A stretch of DNA of 28,322 nucleotides from positions 1-28,322 of the forward strand of contig CAKTZR010000027.1 in assembly GCA_934636105.1 (NCBI GenBank), written 5' to 3'. The notes below the pieces were generated by a model. That model saw nothing but the letters and a program-made list of their open reading frames with translations, ran no database searches and was not told the DNA's origin. This DNA is from an uncultured Clostridia bacterium (lineage in GTDB: Bacteria > Bacillota > Clostridia > Christensenellales > Aristaeellaceae). A program made the translations under genes and the position numbers. Positions 21,294-28,322 of this stretch are shown piece by piece (the first letter of the stretch is position 1; each line of letters starts with the position of its first letter).

Positions 21294-22463
21294 ATGTTTG
21301 CATCTTTGGCGTTTGTGTTCCTCTTTGGGCTGGCGGGCGCGGCGGTCTTTGAAAAAATGAAGCTGCCGCGCATCATCGGCATGCTGTTGGTCGGTATCCT
21401 CATCGGGCCGTATGCGCTTGGCCTGCTCGATCCGACGATCCTCTCCATTTCGGGCGATCTGCGGAAGCTGGCGCTGATGCTGATTCTGCTGCGCGCGGGA
21501 TTGTCGCTCGATTTGGGCGATTTGAAGCGCGTCGGCCGCTCGGCGGTGATGATGGCGTTTGTGCCTGCAACGTTCGAGGTGCTGGCCGTTGTGCTGTTTG
21601 CGCCGGGCATTTTGGGCATAACGCGCGTGGAAGCCGCCGTCATGGGCGCGGTGCTCGGCGCGGTCTCCCCAGCCGTCGTCGTGCCGCGCATGGTCAGGTT
21701 GATGGAGGAAGGGCGCGGCACCAAACAGGGCATTCCGCAAATGATTATGGCAGGTGCGTCGTGCGACGACGTGTATGTGATCGTGCTGTTTTCCACCTTC
21801 ACGCGGATGGCACAGGGTGGTGGCGCAAGGCTGGCGGATTTTGCGGCCGTGCCGGTTTCCATCGTGCTTGGCGCGCTTGTCGGCGCAGTCAGCGGATTTT
21901 TGCTGAACCGGCTGTTTGAGCGGGGAAAAATCGCGGATACGATGCGCATCATTTTGACGCTGGCGGTCGGCTGCCTGCTGATTGCGCTGGAAGGCTGGCT
22001 GGAGGGTACAGTGGCGCTTTCCGGCCTGCTCGGCGTGATGGGCATGGCCGTGATGCTGCGCCGCTGCGGCGATGTGAAGGCGGTTTCAGCGGGCATCGGC
22101 AAGCTGTGGCAGGCGGCGGAAGTACTGCTGTTTGTGCTCGTCGGTGCGGCGGTGGATATCCGCTATACGCTGGAAGCCGGCGCTGGCGCGGTGCTGCTCA
22201 TTGCGCTGGCGCTGGCAATCCGCTCCATCGGCGTTGCGCTTTGCGTCGCAGGCACAAGACTGACGAAAAAGGAGCGCCTGTTCTGCGTGATTGCCTATCT
22301 GCCCAAGGCGACCGTGCAGGCGGCCATCGGCGCGGCGCCGCTGGCGATGGGGCTTTCCTGCGGAAAACTGGTGCTGTCCGTCGCAGTGCTGGCGATTTTG
22401 ATCACCGCGCCGCTGGGGGCCATCGGCATGGATGCGACCAGCGAAAAGCTGCTGCAAAAATAA
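21294..22463 (+). CDS. CPA-family cation/proton antiporter under fluoride riboswitch control
   Basis: An integral membrane protein of 389 residues with about 12 hydrophobic helices in the cation:proton antiporter (NhaP/Na_H_Exchanger) fold. Family features are KLPRIIGMLLVGILIGPYALGLL near the start, the unwound-helix segment GAVLGAVSPAVVVPRM, and the ion-binding pair D-D in GASCDDVYVIVLFSTF. Fluoride riboswitches are known to control some Na+/H+ antiporters besides CrcB and CLC-F, so a role in fluoride tolerance or the associated pH and ion stress is inferred. The ATG at 21294 has AAGGAGG 5 bases upstream, contributed by the repeat at 21244-21288. No crcB gene is seen in the window. The next gene (hprK) has its own promoter. 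Confidence 0.9.
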   Translation: MFASLAFVFLFGLAGAAVFEKMKLPRIIGMLLVGILIGPYALGLLDPTILSISGDLRKLALMLILLRAGLSLDLGDLKRVGRSAVMMAFVPATFEVLAVVLFAPGILGITRVEAAVMGAVLGAVSPAVVVPRMVRLMEEGRGTKQGIPQMIMAGASCDDVYVIVLFSTFTRMAQGGGARLADFAAVPVSIVLGALVGAVSGFLLNRLFERGKIADTMRIILTLAVGCLLIALEGWLEGTVALSGLLGVMGMAVMLRRCGDVKAVSAGIGKLWQAAEVLLFVLVGAAVDIRYTLEAGAGAVLLIALALAIRSIGVALCVAGTRLTKKERLFCVIAYLPKATVQAAIGAAPLAMGLSCGKLVLSVAVLAILITAPLGAIGMDATSEKLLQK

Positions 22464-22473
22464 AGAACGCTAC

Positions 22474-22519
22474 TGGTCATTCCGTCCGGGATGGGGTATA
22501 ATGAATATAAGACGGACGG
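22474..22519 (+). promoter_or_regulatory. hprK promoter with flanking inverted repeat
   Basis: TGGTCA (22474-22479), 17-base spacer and a perfect -10 TATAAT (22497-22502). CCGTCC (22482-22487) and GGACGG (22514-22519) form an inverted repeat that encloses the -10 and transcription start, a possible operator or 5' structure. Confidence 0.7.
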
Positions 22520-22531
22520 GAGGAAACAAGC

Positions 22532-23455
22532 ATGAGCATATCGCCGGAAAAACTGGCTGGCGCGATGGAGCTTCGAACCATCAGCCACGCGGAGAAGGAA
22601 AAGCAGCCGTGCATCGCGATGGCTGATTTGTGCAGGCCCGGCCTGCAATTCGCAGGCTATTTTGACGTATTTGCCTACGAAAGGCCGCAGGTCATCGGCA
22701 AAACCGAAATGGCGTATCTGGACAGCCTGCCGGAGGATGTGCTCGGCGAGCGGCTGAAGCAGTATTTTTCGTATGACATTCCCTGCATCATCATCGCCAG
22801 AAGCATGCAGTGTCCGCCGGAACTGCTTCGGCAGGCGCAGGAAAACGGCGTTCCGGTGTATGGTTCGGACGAGGAAACGAGCATCTTTTCCGCCAAGGCC
22901 ATTGCGTTTATGAGCGAGGCGCTTGCGCCCCGGCAGACCTGCCACGGCGTGCTGCTGGACGTATTCGGCGTGGGGCTGATGATTACGGGCGAAAGCGGCG
23001 TGGGCAAGAGCGAATGCGCGCTGGAACTGATTAAGCACGGCCATCAGCTGGTGGCCGACGACGTGGTGGATATCTCCCGCGTGGGGCGCGCGCTGTTTGG
23101 CGAATCGCCGGAAATGGTGCGCGATTTCATGGAACTGCGCGGCGTGGGCATTGTGGATATCAAGGAAATATTCGGCATCGGCTCGATTGTCCGGCGCATG
23201 CGCATCGATCTGGTGATCCATCTGGAGTTGTGGCGCGAGGGCAAGGATTACGACCGGCTGGGCAACAAGGAAAAGACGATGGACATTTTGGGCGTGGAGC
23301 TGCCGCTCATCGAACTGCCCGTTCGCCCCGGCCGGAGTTTGGCGACGATTGTGGAAATCGCGGCGCGCAACTGGCGGCTCAAGGCGGAAGGCTATGACGC
23401 GGTGGCCGAGCTGGACCGCAGGCTGCAAAAGCATTACAACCGCATGGCGGATTGA
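22532..23455 (+). CDS. hprK: HPr kinase/phosphorylase
   Basis: A bifunctional enzyme that phosphorylates HPr on Ser46 with ATP or pyrophosphate and also removes that phosphate, the sensor step of carbon catabolite repression in Firmicutes. 307 residues, normal length. The N-terminal HprK domain is at 1-130. The catalytic domain has H138 (CHGVLLDVFG), the P-loop GESGVGKS at 153-160, the acidic D176-D177 in LVADDVV and the family signature ELRGVGIVDIKEIFGIG at 201-217. GGGAGG lies 8 bases before the ATG at 22532. The following ROK kinase gene starts 13 bases after the stop and its ribosome binding site begins at the stop, so the two are in one operon. Confidence 0.97.
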   Translation: MSISPEKLAGAMELRTISHAEKEKQPCIAMADLCRPGLQFAGYFDVFAYERPQVIGKTEMAYLDSLPEDVLGERLKQYFSYDIPCIIIARSMQCPPELLRQAQENGVPVYGSDEETSIFSAKAIAFMSEALAPRQTCHGVLLDVFGVGLMITGESGVGKSECALELIKHGHQLVADDVVDISRVGRALFGESPEMVRDFMELRGVGIVDIKEIFGIGSIVRRMRIDLVIHLELWREGKDYDRLGNKEKTMDILGVELPLIELPVRPGRSLATIVEIAARNWRLKAEGYDAVAELDRRLQKHYNRMAD

Positions 23456-23468
23456 GGAGGAAAACCAT

Positions 23469-24416
23469 ATGCTGTACATAGGCGTGGATTTGGGCGGAAC
23501 GGGGATTAAGGCAGGCGTGGTCAACGAAAACGGCGAAATCCTGTCGAAAGGCTCGACCCCGACGATGAAGGAGCGGCCCTATCAGGAGATCATCCGCGAT
23601 ATCGCGGCGCTGTGCGAAAGGGTGGCCGGGCAGGCGAAGGTCACGATGAAGGAGATCGCGGCGATCGGCGTGGGTGTGCCGGGCATCTGCGACCCCAAAA
23701 CCGGCGTGATTCCGTTCTGCACGAACCTCGGCTGGCACGAGGTGCCATTTGTTGAGGAGATGCACAAATATTGGCCGAACAAGGTCATTGTCGATAACGA
23801 CGCGACGGTGGCGGGCTATGCCGAATCCATTGCGGGCGTGAGCCGCGGCACGCAGTCCAGCGTCTTTATTACGCTGGGCACGGGCGTGGGCGGCGGCATT
23901 GTGATAGGCGGCAGGCCGTATTCCGGCGCGCACGGCATCGGTTCGGAAATCGGCCACATGATCCTGCAAATGGACGGTGAACCCTGCACCTGCGGCAACA
24001 AGGGCTGCTTTGAGCGCTATGCTTCCGCGACAGCCATCATCCGCGAGGCGAAGCGCGCGGCGGAGAAACACCCGGAGAGCGCAATTCTTGCGCGCTGCGG
24101 CGGCAATCCCGAAAAAATCAACGCGAAAATCGTCATCGACTGCGCGAAAGAGGGCGACGAGACGGCCAAGCAGGTGTTTGACGGCTATGTGAAGGGGCTG
24201 GCGCACGGCATCATCAGCATCATCAACGTGCTCGACCCGGAGGTTATCGTGCTGGGCGGCGGCGTATCGATGGCGGGCGAATACCTGCTCGACGCGGTGC
24301 GCGCGGCGATTGAGCCGTTGATCTTCTTCAAGACCATGCCGCATGCGCATATCGAGCTGGCGCGGCTGGGCGCGGATGCGGGTATCATCGGCGCGGCGCT
24401 GCTGGGGAAAGCGTGA
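23469..24416 (+). CDS. ROK-family glucokinase-like sugar kinase
   Basis: A cytoplasmic sugar kinase of the ROK family, 315 residues. Visible features are the phosphate-binding DLGGTGIK at residues 7-14, catalytic D111 in VDNDATVAG, the GTGVGGG loop at 137-143, the E160/H163 region (GSEIGH) and the zinc-binding CTCGNKGC at 173-180 that defines ROK. The likely reaction is ATP-dependent phosphorylation of glucose; other hexoses are possible. No helix-turn-helix precedes the domain, so it is an enzyme, not a ROK repressor. The ATG at 23469 has AGGAGG 8 bases upstream; a longer in-frame reading to 23349 overlaps hprK and lacks a site. The hprK-glucokinase pair fits carbon control. The stop overlaps the next gene's start. 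Confidence 0.92.
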   Translation: MLYIGVDLGGTGIKAGVVNENGEILSKGSTPTMKERPYQEIIRDIAALCERVAGQAKVTMKEIAAIGVGVPGICDPKTGVIPFCTNLGWHEVPFVEEMHKYWPNKVIVDNDATVAGYAESIAGVSRGTQSSVFITLGTGVGGGIVIGGRPYSGAHGIGSEIGHMILQMDGEPCTCGNKGCFERYASATAIIREAKRAAEKHPESAILARCGGNPEKINAKIVIDCAKEGDETAKQVFDGYVKGLAHGIISIINVLDPEVIVLGGGVSMAGEYLLDAVRAAIEPLIFFKTMPHAHIELARLGADAGIIGAALLGKA

Positions 24417-25186
24417 TGGGCGCGTGGGAAAAGCTCGTCCCGGCGCTGGAGCAGCTCGGCGGCGGCACGGGCGTGTATGTAAAAAATCTGGTCACGGGCG
24501 ACACGCACGCTTATGCGGCGGACAAGCCCGTTGTGGCGGCGAGCGTCATCAAAATCCCGGTGATGATCGAGGTCTTCCGGCAGGCGCGGGACGGGCTGCT
24601 GAGCCTGAATGAAATCCATCGACTGGCCGACGACGAGCGCCTGCCCTCCTGCGGCACGCTCAAGGCGATGCACACGGGCATTGAAATGACGCTGCTGGAT
24701 TTAACCAAACTGATGATCATCGTCAGCGACAACGCGGCGACGAACATTCTCATTCGGCGTGTCGGGATGGACAATGTAAATCAAACGCTTCGTGAGCTTG
24801 GCTGTGAGAAGACCAGCCTGCGCCGCCTGCTTTTTGACAGTGCGGCCAGTGCAAGGGGCATTGAGAACAGCATCACGGCGGGCGAAATGGGGATGCTGCT
24901 GGAAAAGCTGTACCGCGGCGAGATTGTTTCGAAAGAAGCCAGCGCGCAGATGCTCGACATTTTGAAGGATCAGCGGCTCAACGGCAAGCTCCCGTTCTTT
25001 CTGCATACGATGGGCGTTCCCGTGGCGCATAAGACCGGAGAGGACGACGGAATCACCCATGACGTGGGCATTCTGTACACGAAAGAGCCGTTGGTCTGCT
25101 GCTTTGTCGGCGAACACGTGAATGTGCCGGCCTATGAACGGCTGATGCAGGACGCGGCCAGATGGATGGCGGAGGAAGGCATATAA
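24416..25186 (+). CDS. Class A beta-lactamase-fold serine hydrolase, cytoplasmic
   Basis: 256 residues with the class A beta-lactamase motifs S43-V-I-K46, S104-D-N106 and K206-T-G208 in the right order and spacing. The omega-loop E-x-x-x-N that activates water for penicillin hydrolysis in true class A enzymes is not seen; that region reads LFDSAASARGIENSITAG. There is no signal peptide, so it is probably intracellular and not a resistance enzyme. A peptidase, esterase or acyltransferase role on a wall-derived or small-molecule substrate is possible. The start is ATG 24416 (overlapping the ROK stop in TGATG) or GTG 24413; the ribosome binding site GGGGAAA is weak, suggesting coupling. Last gene of the hprK operon. 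Confidence 0.85.
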   Translation: MGAWEKLVPALEQLGGGTGVYVKNLVTGDTHAYAADKPVVAASVIKIPVMIEVFRQARDGLLSLNEIHRLADDERLPSCGTLKAMHTGIEMTLLDLTKLMIIVSDNAATNILIRRVGMDNVNQTLRELGCEKTSLRRLLFDSAASARGIENSITAGEMGMLLEKLYRGEIVSKEASAQMLDILKDQRLNGKLPFFLHTMGVPVAHKTGEDDGITHDVGILYTKEPLVCCFVGEHVNVPAYERLMQDAARWMAEEGI

Positions 25187-25189
25187 AGA

Positions 25190-25220
25190 AAAGGGGACTG
25201 TGGAAAGACACAGCCCCTTT
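25190..25220. terminator. Likely terminator between the hprK operon and the LysR gene (convergent)
   Basis: AAAGGGG plus CTGTG (25190-25202) pair with CACAG plus CCCCTTT (25209-25220), with one bulged A. It ends in TTTCAT on the plus strand and CTTTTCTTTAT on the minus strand, so it may serve both convergent genes, although T runs are short. Confidence 0.65.
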
Positions 25221-25250
25221 CATATAGAATATTGGGTTTGCAATGCAAAA

Positions 25251-26180
25251 TCACACTTCCTGCCCCGCCATATTGAACGGCACATTCAGCTTATCGCAGA
25301 CGATGCGCACGAAATCCTCCATATACTTGGTCAAATACATGCCCTTGCGGTAGCTGAGGAAGAAGTGGCGTTCATAGTCGTTGTTCTTGATGGGGTGGCA
25401 CTGAACGCGGTACTTCAGCTCCATGGAATTGACGACGTAGACATGGGGAATGAGCATGACGGCGTTTGCGCGCGCGGCGACGTGCTTGCCGGCTTCCATG
25501 TTATTGGTTTCCAGAATGACGTTGGGCTTGAGGTGATAGCGCTCAAAAAGGCGGTCCTGAATGGTGCGGATGCTGTGGCCCTCGGTCATGCAGACGAATT
25601 TTTCGTTCATCGCGTCCTTGATATCGATGGGCTGGCCGTCGTCAAAGCGGTGCGCCAGTTCGGTGGAGCGCGCGGCCATCAGCACAACCTGTTCGTTTTC
25701 GATCAGCACATAATTGAGGCGGTTTGGTTTGGCGGTCGTGGTAATCAGCCCCAGATCGCACTGTCCCTCGGCGGTGAGGCGCTCAAGGGTATCGCTGCCG
25801 TATTCGAGCAGATCGATTTTGACGAAGGGGTAGCGCTTGATAAATTCCGGAATGATGAGGGGGAGAAGCTGAATGCCGCGCTGGCTGGAAATGCCCACGC
25901 GCATGCGGCCGTGTACCTCTTTTTTGGTTTCGGCGATTTCGGCGCGCAGATTCCGGTCGATATCCAGCATGGCCTGCGCGGCTTCGACATAGCGTTGGCC
26001 GGCATAGGTGAGGGAGATGGGGTCTGTGGAGCGGTCGAAGATGGGCGCGCCCAAATCCTGCTCGATGAGCTTGATGGTCTGTGAAAGGGCAGGCTGAGAG
26101 ACGAACAGCTTTTTGCTTGCGGCAGTGATGGAACCTTCGGTCAGCACGGTGAGCACATAATTGATGTGTTTAAAATTCAA
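25251..26180 (-). CDS. LysR-family transcriptional regulator, divergent from the Tct transporter
   Basis: A 309-residue LysR-type regulator. The N-terminal winged helix-turn-helix is clear (LTEGSITAASKKLFVSQPALSQTIKLIEQDLGAPIFDR, about 13-51), followed by a linker helix (YVEAAQAMLDIDRNLRAEI) and a periplasmic-binding-protein-like effector domain from about residue 92 (GRMRVGISSQRGIQLLPLIIPEF). The start is TTG at 26180, fitting the usual family N-terminus and with GGGGGA 6 bases upstream. The gene is divergent from tctC, a typical arrangement in which the LysR protein controls the neighbouring transporter in response to its substrate. The inverted repeat at 26280-26298 is a candidate binding site. 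The effector, perhaps a di- or tricarboxylate, is not identifiable. Confidence 0.93.
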   Translation of the reverse strand: MNFKHINYVLTVLTEGSITAASKKLFVSQPALSQTIKLIEQDLGAPIFDRSTDPISLTYAGQRYVEAAQAMLDIDRNLRAEIAETKKEVHGRMRVGISSQRGIQLLPLIIPEFIKRYPFVKIDLLEYGSDTLERLTAEGQCDLGLITTTAKPNRLNYVLIENEQVVLMAARSTELAHRFDDGQPIDIKDAMNEKFVCMTEGHSIRTIQDRLFERYHLKPNVILETNNMEAGKHVAARANAVMLIPHVYVVNSMELKYRVQCHPIKNNDYERHFFLSYRKGMYLTKYMEDFVRIVCDKLNVPFNMAGQEV

Positions 26181-26490
26181 AGTAATCCCCCATTTTCAGA
26201 GCGAAAACAAAAAAATCGCATCAAGACGATATAAAGAGCCGTTAAAAAGCTATACAGATCAAGGACTATAATGTTCAGATTATGTGAAGCATACATAAAT
26301 CAATATTTGCATTATGGCCTCCCTTATATTATCATATTCCTATCAAAAGCGCAAGAACTTCGGGATGGTCAGTTGGGAAATGTGTCTCGTTGAGCGCTAC
26401 ACGTTCGGGTCGGATGTGAAGCGGCCTGTATAAAGAAAACTTGAGCCGGAGACAAAAAACCGGCTTAGGAAATAAAAGGAGGTTAAACCT
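26181..26490. promoter_or_regulatory. Divergent regulatory region between the LysR gene and tctC
   Basis: A 310-base gap that is strongly AT-rich in its first half. It holds the LysR-box-like inverted repeat at 26280-26298, a TATAAT at 26267-26272 on the plus strand without a good -35, a small hairpin AGCCGG/CCGGCT at 26444-26465 just before tctC, and the tctC ribosome binding site AAAGGAGG at 26475-26482. No open reading frame here looks genuine. Confidence 0.55.
26280..26298. promoter_or_regulatory. Candidate LysR operator
   Basis: Perfect inverted repeat TTATGT-N7-ACATAA, which contains the LysR T-N11-A core (TGTGAAGCATACA). It lies 100 bases upstream of the LysR start and 193 upstream of tctC. 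Confidence 0.55.
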
Positions 26491-27483
26491 ATGAAGAAGC
26501 TCGTATGTCTCGCTATCGCTCTCGTGATGGTGCTGGGCCTTGCGGCCTGCGCCAGCGCCGAATTCAAGTTCGAGCGCAAGATCGACCTCGTCTGCCCGTG
26601 GGGCGTCGGCGGCGGCGCTGACTCCACCCTGCGTCCGCTGGCGACGCTGCTCCAGGATATCCTGGGCGTTCCGGTTGAGGTTGTGAACGTGGAAGGCGGT
26701 TCCGGCGTCAACGGCGTTGAGTACACCTACAAGCAGCCGGCCGACGGCTACACCTTCATGCTCGGCACGCAGTCCCTGTACATCCAGGACATGCTGGGCA
26801 ACACCTCGATGGACTTCAAGACCGAGTTCGAGTGCGAAGACGTTCTGGTTCACTCCATCAACGCCATCGTGGCTTCCAAGCTCTCTCTGGACAAGTTCGG
26901 TGTGAGCACCTGGTCTGAGCTCCAGGCTTACATCAAGGATCATCCGTTTGAGGTTTCCGTTGCGATGCTGACCGCGACCGGTGTTGACGGCGCGTCCCTC
27001 GCTCAGGCGACCGAAGGCCTTGACCTGCTCGAGATTCCGTACTCCTCCGGCTCCGACGCGAACTCCGCGCTGGTTGGCGGCCACTGCGACCTGTACGTCT
27101 GCGGCTGGGACGATATCTCCGGCCTGATCGAGTCCGGCGACATCGTGCCGATTCTGGCGCTGTCCGAGAACCGCATGAGCATCGCTCCTGACCTCCAGTG
27201 CTCCGTTGAGAACGGCATTGACTCCATCATGGGTCCGTGGCGCGGCATCTTCGCCAAGAAGGGCACCCCGCAGGAAGCCATCGACACGCTGGTGGCCGCG
27301 ATCGAGGAAGCCAAGCAGTCTGACACCTGGAAGGAATTCACCCACAACGCCGCTTACGACGAGCGTCCGATCCCGGCTCCGGGCCAGGAGACCGTCGATT
27401 TCTGCCAGAACGAGTACAAGGACCTGCATGACTACATGGTCGAGCAGGGCACGCTCGTGAAGGATTACGACGACCTGAAGTAA
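26491..27483 (+). CDS. tctC: Tripartite tricarboxylate transporter substrate-binding lipoprotein (TctC/Bug family)
   Basis: The extracellular solute receptor of a tripartite tricarboxylate transporter, 330 residues. The signal peptide ends in the lipobox LAAC with C20, so the mature protein should be a membrane-anchored lipoprotein. Family features are IDLVCPWGVGGGADSTLRPL near residue 32, GGSGVNGVEYTYKQPADGYTFMLGT for binding the carboxylate, and the late PWRGIFAKKGTPQEAIDTL. Bug/TctC proteins bind citrate, dicarboxylates or aromatic acids; the ligand here is unknown. Codon use is strongly biased to a few GC-ending codons, as in the reductase gene, suggesting high expression. AAAGGAGG lies 8 bases before the ATG. 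First gene of the tctCBA operon. Confidence 0.94.
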   Translation: MKKLVCLAIALVMVLGLAACASAEFKFERKIDLVCPWGVGGGADSTLRPLATLLQDILGVPVEVVNVEGGSGVNGVEYTYKQPADGYTFMLGTQSLYIQDMLGNTSMDFKTEFECEDVLVHSINAIVASKLSLDKFGVSTWSELQAYIKDHPFEVSVAMLTATGVDGASLAQATEGLDLLEIPYSSGSDANSALVGGHCDLYVCGWDDISGLIESGDIVPILALSENRMSIAPDLQCSVENGIDSIMGPWRGIFAKKGTPQEAIDTLVAAIEEAKQSDTWKEFTHNAAYDERPIPAPGQETVDFCQNEYKDLHDYMVEQGTLVKDYDDLK

Positions 27484-27545
27484 TCAGCCTCTATCCGCTG
27501 AATCCGTGAAACGATTCTGAACGGATTCTGAGAAAGTCAACACGG

Positions 27546-27571
27546 AAAGAGGGGAAGCGCTTCCCCTCTTT
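27546..27571 (+). other. Intercistronic hairpin between tctC and tctB (attenuator-like)
   Basis: A perfect 26-bp palindrome (arms AAAGAGGGGAAGC and GCTTCCCCTCTTT) followed by CTC rather than a long T run. Such structures often cause partial termination or protect the upstream mRNA, keeping the binding protein in excess over the membrane subunits. Confidence 0.65.
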
Positions 27572-27597
27572 CTCAATCACAAAGGAGTTGCAGCACT

Positions 27598-28140
27598 GTG
27601 TTTGAACTGATTATCAACATTCTGCTCTTCATCTTCCTTGGCTTCACGTTCTTCACGCATGTGTTGGAAGCAGCGGTTCCCGCCAGCGTTGCGAGAAACC
27701 CCTATGCGCTCCAGCCGGACGTTTGGCCGAAGACGATCATCATTCTGCTTGAGATCTGCATCATCATCAACATCATCCAGATCATCAAGAAGAACAAGGG
27801 CAATCCGGATTTCTCCATCGGCGCTTTCGTGAAAAGCATCCCCGGCTTCCTCAAGAGCAAGCTGTTCCTGGGCATCGTGATTATGGTTGCCGCGTCCTTC
27901 ATTCTGGAGACGGTCGGCTTCATCGTCACCGCGCTGTTCGTGCTTTTCTTCTACGGCATGCTGCTGGGCGAGAAGAACATCGTCCGCCTGCTGATTGCTT
28001 CCGTGTGCATCACGCTGGTGCTGTATATCGTGTTCAGCGGTATGCTCAGCGTCAACCTGCCGCGCGGCACGATCAGCTTCCTGCGCAACTTCGCGCTGTG
28101 GCTCGAATCCATCGTGGCCGCAGTCAAGAACATCTTTTAA
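27598..28140 (+). CDS. tctB: Tripartite tricarboxylate transporter small membrane subunit TctB
   Basis: A small integral membrane subunit of the Tct transporter, 180 residues with four hydrophobic helices (about 1-20, 40-60, 80-120 as two close segments, and 130-150). It sits between tctC and tctA as usual. Sequence conservation in TctB is low, so the assignment rests on size, topology and position. The start is GTG 27598 with AAAGGAG 10 bases upstream; a later in-frame ATG would remove part of helix 1. The stop is followed 15 bases later by the tctA start. Confidence 0.88.
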   Translation: MFELIINILLFIFLGFTFFTHVLEAAVPASVARNPYALQPDVWPKTIIILLEICIIINIIQIIKKNKGNPDFSIGAFVKSIPGFLKSKLFLGIVIMVAASFILETVGFIVTALFVLFFYGMLLGEKNIVRLLIASVCITLVLYIVFSGMLSVNLPRGTISFLRNFALWLESIVAAVKNIF

Positions 28141-28155
28141 GGAGGCGACAGCATT

Positions 28156-28322
28156 ATGAGTATGGGACAACTTCTTGCCTCCGGCGCAGCTGCCGTATTT
28201 AATCCGGGCATGTTCCTGATGGTCTGCGTCGCCATCGTCCTGGGTACGATTTTCGGCGCGCTGCCGGGCGTTTCCGCCACGATGGCGGTTGCCCTCGGCC
28301 TGACCTTCACCTACACGATGGA
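28156..28322 (+). CDS. tctA: Tripartite tricarboxylate transporter large membrane subunit TctA, N-terminal part (truncated by the window)
   Basis: 55 complete codons of the large permease are visible. The family motif at the start of helix 1, GTIFGALPGVSATMAVALGL, is diagnostic of TctA. AAGGAGG lies 10 bases before the ATG at 28156. Full-length TctA is about 500 residues; the rest lies beyond the window. Confidence 0.93.
   Translation, partial: MSMGQLLASGAAAVFNPGMFLMVCVAIVLGTIFGALPGVSATMAVALGLTFTYTM

Noticed and set aside
23349..23468. N-terminal extension of the ROK kinase into hprK
   Set aside because: The 40 extra residues are basic and unlike any kinase; the ATG at 23469 has AGGAGG at the right distance and begins exactly with the ROK fold.
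24416..25186. Antibiotic-resistance beta-lactamase
   Set aside because: No signal peptide and no omega-loop Glu-x-x-x-Asn, so penicillin hydrolysis is unlikely despite the SxxK, SDN and KTG motifs.
1..28322. CRISPR arrays, tRNA or rRNA genes, prophage or known defence genes
   Set aside because: Looked for regularly spaced repeats, cloverleaf or rRNA-like segments and phage or defence motifs; none found.

Overview
The window looks like chromosomal DNA of a GC-rich, low-redundancy anaerobic Firmicute (Clostridia-like, perhaps Christensenellales or a related gut lineage). The evidence is the gene content: ylxM-ffh-rpsP-khpA-rimM, an HPr kinase, a ROK glucokinase-like gene, a membrane-anchored M23 protein resembling SpoIIQ, strong AGGAGG ribosome binding sites, and small hairpin repeats of a type common in clostridial intergenic DNA. 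Taxonomy is inferred from gene content only. No phage, CRISPR, rRNA or tRNA was seen.

Layout. 1-2733: the 3' part of a branched-chain amino acid ABC transporter operon (livH end, livM, livG, livF), closed by a terminator. 2734-3100: hairpin repeats, a promoter and a structured leader. 3101-5596: a large secreted flavoprotein reductase with two covalent-FMN domains and one FAD domain. 5664-7687 (minus): a two-component system. 7850-9990 (minus): an M23/SpoIIQ-like protein and a serine hydrolase. 10318-13190: a flippase / methyltransferase-fold / DUF3783 operon, flanked by inverted copies of a repeat of about 132 bp. 13380-14330: a DMT-family exporter. 14482-17350: the SRP/ribosome operon ylxM-ffh-rpsP-khpA-rimM, without the expected trmD-rplS. 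17413-20917: two secreted proteins of unknown function and an HD-domain protein. 20919-22463: a fluoride riboswitch followed by a cation/proton antiporter. 22532-25186: hprK, a ROK kinase and a class A beta-lactamase-fold serine hydrolase. 25251-28322: a LysR regulator divergent from a tripartite tricarboxylate transporter (TctC, TctB, start of TctA).

How it fits together. Several units concern uptake and use of small carbon compounds: the Liv transporter, the Tct transporter with its LysR regulator, HprK/ROK carbon control, and the extracytoplasmic flavin reductase, which probably uses an organic acid as electron acceptor. The best regulatory discovery is the fluoride riboswitch at 20954-21052. 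It has a covarying pseudoknot and a mutually exclusive terminator. Its leader has been colonised by nested hairpin repeats, one of which supplies the Shine-Dalgarno sequence of the antiporter gene. Other notable signals are twin identical inverted repeats 53 bp apart at the ylxM promoter, and an intergenic repeat whose hairpin stems change in a compensatory way between copies.
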